Below are positions 41,916-52,202 of a DNA stretch of 64,000 nt, one piece after another. The translations under genes and the position numbers were made by a program. Source of the stretch: Amycolatopsis sp. cg9 (GTDB lineage Bacteria; Actinomycetota; Actinomycetes; Mycobacteriales; Pseudonocardiaceae); NCBI RefSeq assembly GCF_041346945.1, contig NZ_CP166850.1:2480001-2544000 (forward strand), given 5' to 3'. The first letter of the stretch is position 1. Each line of letters starts with the position of its first letter. A model generated the notes under the pieces. It worked only from the letters and a program-made list of their open reading frames with translations. It ran no database searches and was not told the DNA's origin.

Positions 41916-42980
41916 TCACTCCAGCGAACCGGAAATCCGCTGTGCCCCGGCCTGCCCCGAGAAGGGCTGCTGCTCGTCGTCGGCAGTAACCGGACCGGAT
42001 CGGGGTACCCGGTCGACCGGGTAGTGGGACGTGTGGTCTTCCGGGACGATCGACGTCGCATCGCGGTCGCGTTGGTAATCGCCGGCGGACTGACCCGGCC
42101 CGGTAGTCATCTGCTCGAAGAACTTCATGAAGGCTTCGCGCCCGGCGGCGACCCCGAAGCCTTCGAACATCTGCCCGGCCGCCTCCGAGGCAGCCTCCGG
42201 CAACTGGCCGAGCCGGCTCAGCATGCGCTGCGCGATGGGTTCCAGGACGCTGCAGATCGACCGCAAGAAGTCCCTCGCCTTGGCGAACGCCCTGGCCAGC
42301 CGCCCACACTCCTCGACCATCTTTTCGCCTTGTTGAACCGCGAAAGGCATGCCTTCAGCGGCGAGCCCGGCCGGGTACGCGGGTGGTGGGTACCGCATGA
42401 GGATCTTGACGATCTTTGCGAGCGTGTCGGTGATGAGGTCGCGGATGAGCGTGCGAACGACGTCGAGGATCGTCTTGCAGATCCCGATGACCAGTGCGAC
42501 CTTCGTCGCGGCATCGGACAGCGCCGCGTACGCGTCCAACTGTTGCTGGACGTACACCCGGTACTGGTCGGCCACCTTGCCTTTCCAGTCGAGGCAGTTC
42601 TTCCGGACTTCGGCGGTCAGCTGCTCGGCGGTCTCCTGGACGCGCTTGCCGATCGTCTCCCACTTCTTGCCCTCGAGATCGAGCGCGTCCTGGTCGCCAC
42701 TGACCCAGTCCAACGGCTCCTTCAAGAAGTCGATGTGCTCGATCAGCCAACCGAAACCCCAGCTCAAGAGCGTCTCGAACGGGTCCTTGATCAGGTCCTT
42801 GACGCCGAAGCCGGCGTTCGCGAGCGCGAAGAGACCCTCCGTCCAGTCGCCCTCCAGGATCTTTTCCGCGCCACCGACGAGGTCTTGGAGCCCGCCGGCG
42901 CCCTCGAGAGCGCTGTCCACCTGGTACTTCTCGGCGTCGGTATCTTTCTTCGCCTCCTCGAGCATGGAGTCCTCAGCCAC
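41916..42980 (-). CDS. WxG-containing type VII secretion effector-like protein
   Basis: The product has 354 aa, largely helical. The N-terminal third has GGAEKILEGDWTEGLFALANA and a hydrophobic GFGWLIEHIDF. The centre has the WxG turn in CLDWKGKVADQYRVYVQQQL and a long amphipathic region (TKVALVIGICKTILDVVRTL). The C-terminal 60 residues are disordered and acidic. This layout is shared by large WXG100-like substrates, and a smaller EspC-like partner is encoded 8 nt overlapping upstream. GTG 42980 follows GGAGG by 6 nt. No toxin motif is visible, so it may be a structural or uncharacterised effector. Confidence 0.72.
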   Translation of the reverse strand: MAEDSMLEEAKKDTDAEKYQVDSALEGAGGLQDLVGGAEKILEGDWTEGLFALANAGFGVKDLIKDPFETLLSWGFGWLIEHIDFLKEPLDWVSGDQDALDLEGKKWETIGKRVQETAEQLTAEVRKNCLDWKGKVADQYRVYVQQQLDAYAALSDAATKVALVIGICKTILDVVRTLIRDLITDTLAKIVKILMRYPPPAYPAGLAAEGMPFAVQQGEKMVEECGRLARAFAKARDFLRSICSVLEPIAQRMLSRLGQLPEAASEAAGQMFEGFGVAAGREAFMKFFEQMTTGPGQSAGDYQRDRDATSIVPEDHTSHYPVDRVPRSGPVTADDEQQPFSGQAGAQRISGSLE

Positions 42981-43308
42981 CGCGCACCTCCGAAGCGCGG
43001 TTCACCAGCGCCGAAGCGGACTCCTCGTCCACCCGCCGCGCCCTCGCCCAAGTTCGCACTGCCTGCACGTGGTAGTCGGCGCCCTTCACCGCCGAATCCA
43101 ACGCCTCGCGTGCTCCGCTCGCGACGTTGTCGCACCACAGGTCGAGGAAGCAGAGCCGGCCGATCAGACCGAAGGCGTCAGACCCGATCGAATCGTTCTT
43201 GCTCAGCTCGACGGCTTCTTTCAGCACCCCGAACGTCGTTTCCACCTGCTTGGCGTGCTCGTCGATCGCGTTCGGGTTCTCGTCGAACCCCGCACTTTGC
43301 CCGGCCAT
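42973..43308 (-). CDS. EspC-like type VII secretion target
   Basis: The product has 111 aa, matching the ESX-1 secretion-associated EspC family in build. It has the early helix NPNAIDEHAKQVETTFGVLK, the hinge DAFGLIGRLCFLDLWCDN and a final helix VKGADYHVQAVRTWARARRV ending in SEVRGG. These proteins pair with and are co-secreted with larger helical partners. ATG 43308 has GGGAGGG upstream. The stop overlaps the start of the WxG protein (42980) by 8 nt. It is preceded by a YbaB-like gene, the usual order. Confidence 0.82.
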   Translation of the reverse strand: MAGQSAGFDENPNAIDEHAKQVETTFGVLKEAVELSKNDSIGSDAFGLIGRLCFLDLWCDNVASGAREALDSAVKGADYHVQAVRTWARARRVDEESASALVNRASEVRGG

Positions 43309-43330
43309 GTAGTCCCTCCCCGTCCCCTGC

Positions 43331-43840
43331 TCAGCGCAAGAAATCGCCGTCGCCGAAGTAGTCGTCGTCGGTGCCGTCGTCCGCCGACGGCCGGGCCGGG
43401 CGTGGTGGCGGCGGGGGCGCGTCTTCCGCCTCCGCGATGAAGCGCGCACCGTCGTCGGTGCGCGCGCCCTGTCCGCCCAAGCCGAATCCCTCGGGCGTCG
43501 GCTCCGGGTATTCCCGCTGCAACTGCCCGACCAGCTCGACCATCGTCTCGGTGCCGGCCAGTGAGGGCACCCCGGACTCGACCGCCGCGCCGAGCTTGCT
43601 CTGCGCGGCCCGGACGGTTCGGAGGATCTCTTCGGCCAGGTCAGGCTGGTCGCGAGCCGAGTGGCCGATTTCCAGCCCGACGAGGTTGCCGAGATGGTTG
43701 ACCCGGACGGCGATCTGGCCGTTCTTGCTGCGCTCGGCGACCGAAACCGTCTCCATTTCGGCGCGCATCCGGTCAGCCTTCTGCTGTGCTTCCGCCATCG
43801 TGGCTTCGAAGCTCGCGAAAAGCTGTTCAGGATTCGACAC
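43331..43840 (-). CDS. YbaB/EbfC-like DNA-binding protein of a secretion cassette
   Basis: The product has 169 aa. Residues 1-105 match YbaB/EbfC: a long helix SFEATMAEAQQKADRMRAEM, a beta part NGQIAVRVNHLGNLVGLEIG and a final helix. The acidic and Pro-rich tail ends FGDGDFLR. Such genes open type VII accessory cassettes across Pseudonocardiaceae. GTG 43840 has GGAGG 5 nt upstream. A second, more diverged member is at 56013. A nucleoid role is inferred from the family only. Confidence 0.82.
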   Translation of the reverse strand: MSNPEQLFASFEATMAEAQQKADRMRAEMETVSVAERSKNGQIAVRVNHLGNLVGLEIGHSARDQPDLAEEILRTVRAAQSKLGAAVESGVPSLAGTETMVELVGQLQREYPEPTPEGFGLGGQGARTDDGARFIAEAEDAPPPPPRPARPSADDGTDDDYFGDGDFLR

Positions 43841-43988
43841 GCGAACCTCCCCGTTCACGTCAGTAACCGTACGGCGACCGAGTGTGGCACAGGGGCCCGA
43901 CAGTTTCGGCGGACTTCCGGTTTTCCCCACCCGCTCGGGGCGGTCAGCCTGGTGTCCGCGCTGGTCAGCGACTCATAGCGTGACGACC

Positions 43989-44369
43989 ATGACCCTCTCC
44001 GACTGGAACCGAACGATCTACGCGCTCCTCGCACTGCCCGCGTACCTGGGCGGCTCGCGGGCACGGAACCGGCTCGCGCGGCAGTTGCTGGGCGCCGAAC
44101 CGAAGCCCGGTGCGCCGCTCGCCGACGCGGCGGCGTTCCCGGTCGGCTTGCTGGTCTGGTACCTCGTCGGCCGGATCGCGACCTTCGGGTTCTTCTGGAC
44201 CGAGGACGGCGCCGCCGGTTCGTGGGGCGGGCCCTCGCTGCTCGGAGCGTGGGTCGTGCACTTCTTCTGCGCGCTCGGCGTGGTCGTGGTCTGCACGTGG
44301 CTGCTGCGGCCGCTGACGCGGTGGCAGGTGCGGTCCCCTGACCTGGTCGATTCTTCGCACGGTGGGTAA
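43989..44369 (+). CDS. small membrane protein of unknown function
   Basis: The product has 126 aa with two or three membrane segments (ALLALPAYLGG, AAAFPVGLLVWYLVGRIATF, SLLGAWVVHFFCALGVVVVC). No family is recognised. ATG 43989 has no strong ribosome binding site; GTG 43980, in frame, is an alternative. It is divergent from the YbaB gene and 60 bp upstream of the PPE-like gene, so it may start the following cassette. Confidence 0.55.
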   Translation: MTLSDWNRTIYALLALPAYLGGSRARNRLARQLLGAEPKPGAPLADAAAFPVGLLVWYLVGRIATFGFFWTEDGAAGSWGGPSLLGAWVVHFFCALGVVVVCTWLLRPLTRWQVRSPDLVDSSHGG

Positions 44370-44429
44370 CCGGTGCGGTATCGTGCGTGAGGCAAGAGGG
44401 GAGATCGAACGCGAGGGGAGCGCGGTTCG

Positions 44430-45812
44430 GTGGGGTTGTTCGGCGACATGCTCGACGCTGCCAAGCACGTCGGGTCGGAGATCGCGCACGCCGTCCAGTC
44501 GGGTGGTGAGCGGCTCGGCAACGTCTTGACCGGCGCGGGTGTCGGCCTGCTCGCGGGTGGGGTGCCCGGGGCGGTCGCGGGAGCCTACGTCGGTTCGCAG
44601 ACCGGGACCGGGGCGGCGAACCCGCAAGCTTCCGGGTTGTCACCCGGTCAGCTGGTCCAGGCCGTCTTGACGGGTCGCGGCACCGACTCCCTGGAGGGCG
44701 TGCGCCGGGCAGGGGCCGAGCAGGCGAAGTACCAGCGCGACCTCGAGAACGGCACGCGTGAACTGACTTCCGGCCTGGAGTCCGCGTGGACGGGCGGCGC
44801 TTCGGACGCAGCGCGGGAGCGGCTTCAGCCGTTGACGGCTTCGGCGACCTCGGCGTCCACGACGCTGGACCGCAACTCGACGCTGGCCCAGGCGCAGATC
44901 GAGCAGTTCCACCAGATGAAGAACTCGCTGCACCGGGACGTCACCGACCAGCCGCCGACGCGCAGCGCCTGGGACGTCGCGACGCCGTGGGACACCGACA
45001 CCGAAGACAAGATCAACCAGTACAACCGGAAGGCACAGGAGAACGTCGAGCGGTACACCGCGTACTCGCAGCAGTCCAGCTCGAACACCGCGGCCCGGAC
45101 GATCGACTACGGCCAGCTCGGCGAGTACAACGGCGGCGACTTCAAGGTGGAGGACCCGAAGAAGCCGGTCGAGCCGCCACCACGCAAGCGGACGCCGACG
45201 GGTGGCGACGACGATCGGTCGATCGGCGCCCAGGTGCAGCCGCCGCCTGCGGTCCACCCGCCGGTCGCGCCACCGCCCGGACACGTGACGCCGCCCGGGC
45301 AGGTCACGCCGCCGGGATCGCACCCGCTGGGCGTCGACGACAGCGTTCGCGCACAGAGTTACGTGCCGCCGTCGACGCAGTTCCCGCCGGGCTACCAGCC
45401 GCCGGGGACCGGCCCGGGCGGGTTCGGGCCCGGCTCGGGTCCTGGCGGCGGGTTCGACTCGGGCTTCGGGCCGGGCTTCGGCCCTGGTGGCGGCGGGTTC
45501 GGGCCGGGCTCGTCGTCCGGCGCGGGTGGCGGCACCGGCAGTGGCCCGGGATCGGGAGCCCGCGGTCCGGGCGCGGCCACCGGAACCGGTGTGCCGGGCG
45601 AAGGCCGTCCGGGCGCGGCCGGCGGGGTCCGCGGCGGCGCGGCGGGCAAACCGGGCTCACCGGGGATGGGCGGCATGGGCCACGGCGCCAAGGGTGGCAA
45701 GGGCGAGGAGGACGCGGAGCACCAGCGCGCGTCGTACCTGGTGGAAGCGGATCCCGAGAGCGTCTTCGGCGGGACCGACGAGCGGACCGTGCCCCCGGTG
45801 ATCGGGCTGTGA
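44430..45812 (+). CDS. PPE-like type VII secretion substrate, second paralogue
   Basis: The product has 460 aa. A Gly-rich hydrophobic segment (TGAGVGLLAGGVPGAVAGAYV, residues 34-54) precedes a helical domain with the WxG turn AWTGGASDAA. DVATPWDTDTEDKINQYNRK is matched in the 20021 protein, as is the tail ASYLVEADPESVFGGTDERT and VPPVIGL. The middle is Gly/Pro-rich. GTG 44430 has GGGGAG 9 nt upstream. The stop overlaps the EspG start by GTGA, so substrate and chaperone are coupled. Compared with 20021, it has the extra N-terminal hydrophobic hairpin. Confidence 0.78.
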   Translation: MGLFGDMLDAAKHVGSEIAHAVQSGGERLGNVLTGAGVGLLAGGVPGAVAGAYVGSQTGTGAANPQASGLSPGQLVQAVLTGRGTDSLEGVRRAGAEQAKYQRDLENGTRELTSGLESAWTGGASDAARERLQPLTASATSASTTLDRNSTLAQAQIEQFHQMKNSLHRDVTDQPPTRSAWDVATPWDTDTEDKINQYNRKAQENVERYTAYSQQSSSNTAARTIDYGQLGEYNGGDFKVEDPKKPVEPPPRKRTPTGGDDDRSIGAQVQPPPAVHPPVAPPPGHVTPPGQVTPPGSHPLGVDDSVRAQSYVPPSTQFPPGYQPPGTGPGGFGPGSGPGGGFDSGFGPGFGPGGGGFGPGSSSGAGGGTGSGPGSGARGPGAATGTGVPGEGRPGAAGGVRGGAAGKPGSPGMGGMGHGAKGGKGEEDAEHQRASYLVEADPESVFGGTDERTVPPVIGL

Positions 45813-46552
45813 TCTTCCTGCCCAAAGCCGCGCTGCTCACCGCGTGGGAGTGGGAGCGCCACGGCCCACCGCCGGCGGTCCTCGGCGCGGACAACCTCTG
45901 GCTCGGCGACGAAACCCGCAAGCGCCTCGACGAGAACGTCCTCGACGTCTTGTCGTCCCTCCGCCTCGCGGCGGGCGGCACGTTGACGCGGGAATTCCGC
46001 GACGTCCTGCGCGTCTTGGCGAGGGGCGCCCACCAGTTCACGGCGTGGCTGGGCGACGTTCAAGCGGACGAGTCGGGCACGGTGCTCGTGTCCGCCTCCG
46101 GACCGGACGCACTCCGGCTGATCCGGAAGGACGACACGGTCCGGATCGACGTCGTGGAACCGTCGCGGCTCGCGGAGTCGCTGGTGGACGTGCTGCCGCC
46201 GGTCCCACCTGCCCGCATCGAAGCGGTGTCGATCCCGGAGGCGCGGTTCTCGGGCCGAGCGGTGGAGGAGTCGTACGACCTCGAGGACCAGACTTCGGAT
46301 CGGGGCCGCGACCCGCTGCCTTGGGCGCGCCGGCTGATGGCGGCCCAGCGGACGGGGCTGCACCAGTGTTACGCGGTCAATCGCGGCTCTCGCAGCGCGC
46401 CGATCACCGCGGTGGACGTCGCCGGGACCGGGCGGGTGCTGACGTACGTGTACCCCGGGCGCGAGCGGATGGTCAGCTTCCAGCCGGGGACCCGGGGTGC
46501 GCTGACCGAGGTGTTGTACGCGACCCTGAACGGGTTGGGGGGAGGACGATGA
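45809..46552 (+). CDS. EspG-family type VII secretion chaperone, second copy
   Basis: The product has 247 aa. It fits the EspG fold, though more diverged than the 21443 copy: AWEWERHGPPPAVLG, TREFRDVLRVLARGAHQFTA, a strand rich in HQCYAVNRGSRSAP and VLTYVYPGRERMVSFQPGT, then a final helix. GTG 45809 overlaps the PPE-like stop, and its own stop overlaps the next ATG. It is likely dedicated to the preceding PPE-like protein. The two EspG copies in the window are not close, so each cassette seems to have its own client. Confidence 0.76.
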   Translation: MIFLPKAALLTAWEWERHGPPPAVLGADNLWLGDETRKRLDENVLDVLSSLRLAAGGTLTREFRDVLRVLARGAHQFTAWLGDVQADESGTVLVSASGPDALRLIRKDDTVRIDVVEPSRLAESLVDVLPPVPPARIEAVSIPEARFSGRAVEESYDLEDQTSDRGRDPLPWARRLMAAQRTGLHQCYAVNRGSRSAPITAVDVAGTGRVLTYVYPGRERMVSFQPGTRGALTEVLYATLNGLGGGR

Positions 46553-46950
46553 CGAACTCGCTCTTCAGCGGGATCGGTTTTTGGGCGACGGACGTGCCGA
46601 GTGCGGGGCCGCCGCCTGCCGGTGGGCAGGGGTTCGCGATGAGCTCGGCGGAGATGCGCGCGATGCTCAAGAAGGCCGAAGACCAGCGGCGCACGCTCGG
46701 CGAACAGCTGCGCGCCGTCGAAGGCCTGTCGCAGGCACAACCGCCGGCCGAAGAACCGGTCAGCCAGGCGGCGGTCAACGGGCCGAACGGCATCAACGAG
46801 GCCGGGCGGTACTACAAGGGACATTTGACGTACCAGTTCAACTACTACACCGAGCTGATCAGCCGGCTGAGGCAAGCTCTCGGCATCACGGAAGCGGCCG
46901 ACGAACAAGCCGCGGATTCGACTAAGACGATCAAGGGGAGCCTGGAATGA
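46549..46950 (+). CDS. small helical protein of the second accessory cassette
   Basis: The product has 133 aa without signal peptide. Two long helices are likely: EMRAMLKKAEDQRRTLGEQL and HLTYQFNYYTELISRLRQAL. It has no WxG. ATG 46549 overlaps the EspG stop, and its stop overlaps the lipoprotein start, giving a fully coupled four-gene operon. It occupies the slot of the 19073 gene, but in a different order. A substrate-partner role is inferred. Confidence 0.65.
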   Translation: MTNSLFSGIGFWATDVPSAGPPPAGGQGFAMSSAEMRAMLKKAEDQRRTLGEQLRAVEGLSQAQPPAEEPVSQAAVNGPNGINEAGRYYKGHLTYQFNYYTELISRLRQALGITEAADEQAADSTKTIKGSLE

Positions 46951-47570
46951 CGCGCCGAGTCCTTGCCGCCACGACAGCGGTGGCCGTAGGGGCGGTCTTG
47001 CTGACGTCGTGCACCCAAGAGCGGCAGACCCCCGGCACCGCGACGCCGGCACCGACCAGCAGCGCCGACGCGCTGCCCAGCGGCGGTGCGCCCAAGGTCG
47101 AGAACCCGCTTGCGGCGAAAACGCTCGACGGCAGCCCTTGTGACTCGGCACTGACCGCTGATCAAGTGACCGGGTATCTGGGGCAGGTCAACGCACCCAA
47201 GGCAACCGACGACGCACTGGGCCCGATGTGCGACTGGGCGAGCAGCTCGGGTAGCGCTGCCGGGATCTTGGTCATCTACGAGACCAAGAACAACGAAGGC
47301 ATCAGCCTCGCCTACAAGAACGAGAAACCGAAGGCCAAGCGGTGGGTCGACGACCTGGAGCCGATCCAGGGCTACCCCGCCGTCGGCTACGTGGACACCG
47401 GCACGACCGACAACCGGACTTGCGTGATCGTCGTCGGAATCTCCGACGAGCTGGCCTACTCGGTTTCCCTGAGCATCGGCGACTCGGCGGTCCAAGCCGG
47501 CAAGGACGCCTGCCAGCTCGGTCGCGGGGTGGCCGACACCGTGCTGACCAACCTCAAGGCGCGGGCCTGA
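46947..47570 (+). CDS. DUF3558 lipoprotein, second copy
   Basis: The product has 207 aa. A signal peptide MTRRVLAATTAVAVGAVLLT ends in the lipobox LLTSC. After a Thr/Pro linker, the DUF3558 part has PCDSALTADQVTGYLG, MCDWASSSGSAAG, YPAVGYVD and TCVIVVGISDELAYS, and the cysteines match those of the 19423 protein in spacing. ATG 46947 overlaps the previous stop. It closes the second cassette; no terminator is seen before the TetR gene 72 bp on. Confidence 0.84.
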   Translation: MTRRVLAATTAVAVGAVLLTSCTQERQTPGTATPAPTSSADALPSGGAPKVENPLAAKTLDGSPCDSALTADQVTGYLGQVNAPKATDDALGPMCDWASSSGSAAGILVIYETKNNEGISLAYKNEKPKAKRWVDDLEPIQGYPAVGYVDTGTTDNRTCVIVVGISDELAYSVSLSIGDSAVQAGKDACQLGRGVADTVLTNLKARA

Positions 47571-47630
47571 GCTGCACCTTTTCGTTACGGCGGAGATCGC
47601 GTTAATGCAAGACTTGTCGTAGTAAGCACC

Positions 47631-47636
47631 TAGACT
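47631..47636 (+). promoter_or_regulatory. -10 element of a likely leaderless transcript
   Basis: TAGACT fits TANNNT and lies 6 nt before the ATG of the TetR gene at 47643. No ribosome binding site lies between. The upstream part of the gap shows no clear -35. Confidence 0.5.
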
Positions 47637-47642
47637 GTTCGG

Positions 47643-48380
47643 ATGAGCCACCCCACCCGCAGGGGTCGCGCGCGTGCGGCTACCGAACAGGACATCCGGC
47701 GGACCGCCCGGAAGCTGCTCGTCGAGCAGGGGCCGGAGGCGGTCACCCTGCGCGCCATCGCGCGGGAGCTGGGGATCACCGCGCCCGCGCTCTACCGGTA
47801 CTACGAGTCGCGGGACGACCTCGTCGAGAACCTGCGGCTGGACGTCTGCGCCGATCTGGCGGACGACCTCGCCGAGGAGATCGCCGAGCTGCCCGATGAC
47901 GGGATGCTGCAGCTGTTCGCCATCTGCAAGGGGTTCCGGCGGTGGGCGCTCACCCACACGAAGGAATTCACGCTCGTCTTCGCCTCGCCGACCGGGGGTG
48001 TGGGGTCGACCGCCGGAAGTGCGTTGAGCCGGGTCGACGAGCCGTTCGGGCGGATCTTCCTCGCCGCCGCGGGGCGGGTGCTCGCGCGGCACGACATCGT
48101 TCTCCCGTCCGCCAGCGGGGTGCCCGACGAGCTGCGGGACGACCTGAAGACGTTCCAGGAATCGCTGGTCACCGTGCTCGTCGAGTCCGACCAGGGCGTG
48201 CCGGTGGAGAAGATCGACCTCGGCGTGACGTACCTGATGATCCAGTTCTGGGCCCGGCTCTACGGGCACGTCACGCTCGAGGTCTTCGGCAACTACCCGA
48301 TCCCGATGTCCAAGCCGGACGTCCTGTTCGAGGCCATGCTCATCGACCTGGCCCGGGAGATCGGGCTCTACTCCGGTTAG
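47643..48380 (+). CDS. TetR-family transcriptional regulator
   Basis: The product has 245 aa. The N-terminal helix-turn-helix reads ATEQDIRRTARKLLVEQGPE and VTLRAIARELGITAPALYRYYESRDDLVENL. The C-terminal domain resembles the TetR_C_13 type (FTLVFASPTGGVG, LYGHVTLEVFGNYPIPM). It is convergent with an SDR gene and their stop codons overlap by TTAG, so no terminator can lie between them. ATG 47643 lies 6 nt after TAGACT. The ligand and targets are unknown; the SDR is only a positional candidate. Confidence 0.9.
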   Translation: MSHPTRRGRARAATEQDIRRTARKLLVEQGPEAVTLRAIARELGITAPALYRYYESRDDLVENLRLDVCADLADDLAEEIAELPDDGMLQLFAICKGFRRWALTHTKEFTLVFASPTGGVGSTAGSALSRVDEPFGRIFLAAAGRVLARHDIVLPSASGVPDELRDDLKTFQESLVTVLVESDQGVPVEKIDLGVTYLMIQFWARLYGHVTLEVFGNYPIPMSKPDVLFEAMLIDLAREIGLYSG

Positions 48381-49114
48381 GCCGCGTGGCCGCCGTCCAC
48401 CGACAACACCGACGCCGTGATGTACGCGCTGGCCGGGGCGGCCAGGTAGGCGACGGCCGCGGCGACTTCCGCGGGGGTGCCGTAGCGGTCGAACGCCGTC
48501 AGGGCGCGCTGGTCGGCCGCGTACGGGCCGTCGGCCGGGTTCATGTCCGTGTCCGTCGGGCCCGGGTGGACCAGGTTGGCCGTGATGCCGCGCGGTCCCA
48601 GCTCCCGCGCCAGTGCCTTGGTCAGGCCGACCATCGCCGCCTTGCTGGTCGCGTACAGCGCCATGCCCGGGCCGGGCACGCGGTCCGTGACGCAGCTGCC
48701 GATCGTGATCACGCGGCCGCTGTCGCTCAGGACGCCGGCCGCGGCCTGGGTCACCGCGAACACGCCGCGGACGTTGACCGCCAGCACGCGGTCGACGTCC
48801 GCCAACGAGGTTTCGCCGAACGCGCCGACGAACCCGACTCCGGCGTTGTTCACCAGCACGTCGAGCCGGCCGAATTCCGCCACCACAGCCGAGACGGCGG
48901 CCGAAACCGCGGAAGCGTCCGCCGAGTCCGCCTGGATCGCCAGCGCGCGGCGGCCGAGGGACTTGATCTCGTCGATCACCTCGGCCGCCCGCGCGGCGTT
49001 GTGCACGTACGTCAGCGCGACGTCGGCGCCGTCCTCGGCGAGCCGCAGTGCCGTGGCCGCGCCGATGCCTCGGCTGCCGCCCGTCACCAGTGCCACCTTG
49101 CCGTCGAGGGTCAT
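48377..49114 (-). CDS. short-chain dehydrogenase/reductase
   Basis: The product (245 aa) is a classical SDR. The NADP-binding motif TGGSRGIG is at residues 11-18, NNAG at 89-92, and the catalytic Ser140, Tyr154 and Lys158 (YATSK) are in place. It ends with a VLSVDGGHAA tail like 3-oxoacyl-ACP reductases, but the substrate is open. ATG 49114 has AAGGAG upstream. It is convergent with the TetR gene, which could regulate it through the dyad at 49146-49157. Confidence 0.92.
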   Translation of the reverse strand: MTLDGKVALVTGGSRGIGAATALRLAEDGADVALTYVHNAARAAEVIDEIKSLGRRALAIQADSADASAVSAAVSAVVAEFGRLDVLVNNAGVGFVGAFGETSLADVDRVLAVNVRGVFAVTQAAAGVLSDSGRVITIGSCVTDRVPGPGMALYATSKAAMVGLTKALARELGPRGITANLVHPGPTDTDMNPADGPYAADQRALTAFDRYGTPAEVAAAVAYLAAPASAYITASVLSVDGGHAA

Positions 49115-49145
49115 CCCCGGTTCTCCTTCGATCGAGCCGTTTTCG

Positions 49146-49157
49146 TTGACTGCTCAA
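49146..49157. promoter_or_regulatory. short dyad upstream of the SDR gene
   Basis: TTGACTGCTCAA has matching TTGA/TCAA ends and lies 31 nt upstream of the SDR start. It resembles small TetR-type half-site dyads, and the upstream -35-like TTGATT overlaps it. Tentative. Confidence 0.35.
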
Positions 49158-49204
49158 TCAAATCGAGAACACGCGACGAGCACCGGCGGCTTTCCGACGG
49201 CGCG

Positions 49205-52045
<2,841 letters not shown>

Positions 52046-52087
52046 CGCCGTCTTCCTTCGCGTTTCGACCTACTCCAGAAACAACTC

Positions 52088-52152
52088 GACCCCTCAGCCA
52101 CCAGGGCATGAGGGGTCGCCGCGCCGGCCGGGCCGGGCCCGGTCAGCGCGGC
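52088..52152 (-). promoter_or_regulatory. leuS attenuator hairpins
   Basis: Two stems follow the leader peptide. One is GCCGCGC (52152-52146, the peptide's last codons and stop) with GCGCGGC (52124-52118). The other is GACCCCTCA (52117-52109) with TGAGGGGTC (52096-52088), 9 bp with a 12-nt loop, followed by GAGTTGTTT. The first stem includes the end of the peptide, so ribosome position can decide whether it forms. The second looks like the terminator. Confidence 0.7.
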
Positions 52153-52181
52153 AGGCTAAGGAGCAGCCGAGCCGTGTTCAT
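52143..52181 (-). CDS. leuL: leuS leader peptide
   Basis: A 12-codon frame reads MNTARLLLSLPR and stop. Four of its 12 residues are Leu, three in a row (CTG CTC CTT) and one more after Ser. It starts with ATG 52181, 6 nt after a -10-like TACGAT (52193-52188), so it may be leaderless. It ends in the first stem of the attenuator. Slow decoding of the Leu codons under leucine shortage would favour an antitermination fold and raise leuS expression. It is too short for routine gene callers. Confidence 0.72.
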   Translation of the reverse strand: MNTARLLLSLPR

Positions 52182-52202
52182 ACCTTCATCGTAACTTGCT
52201 GG

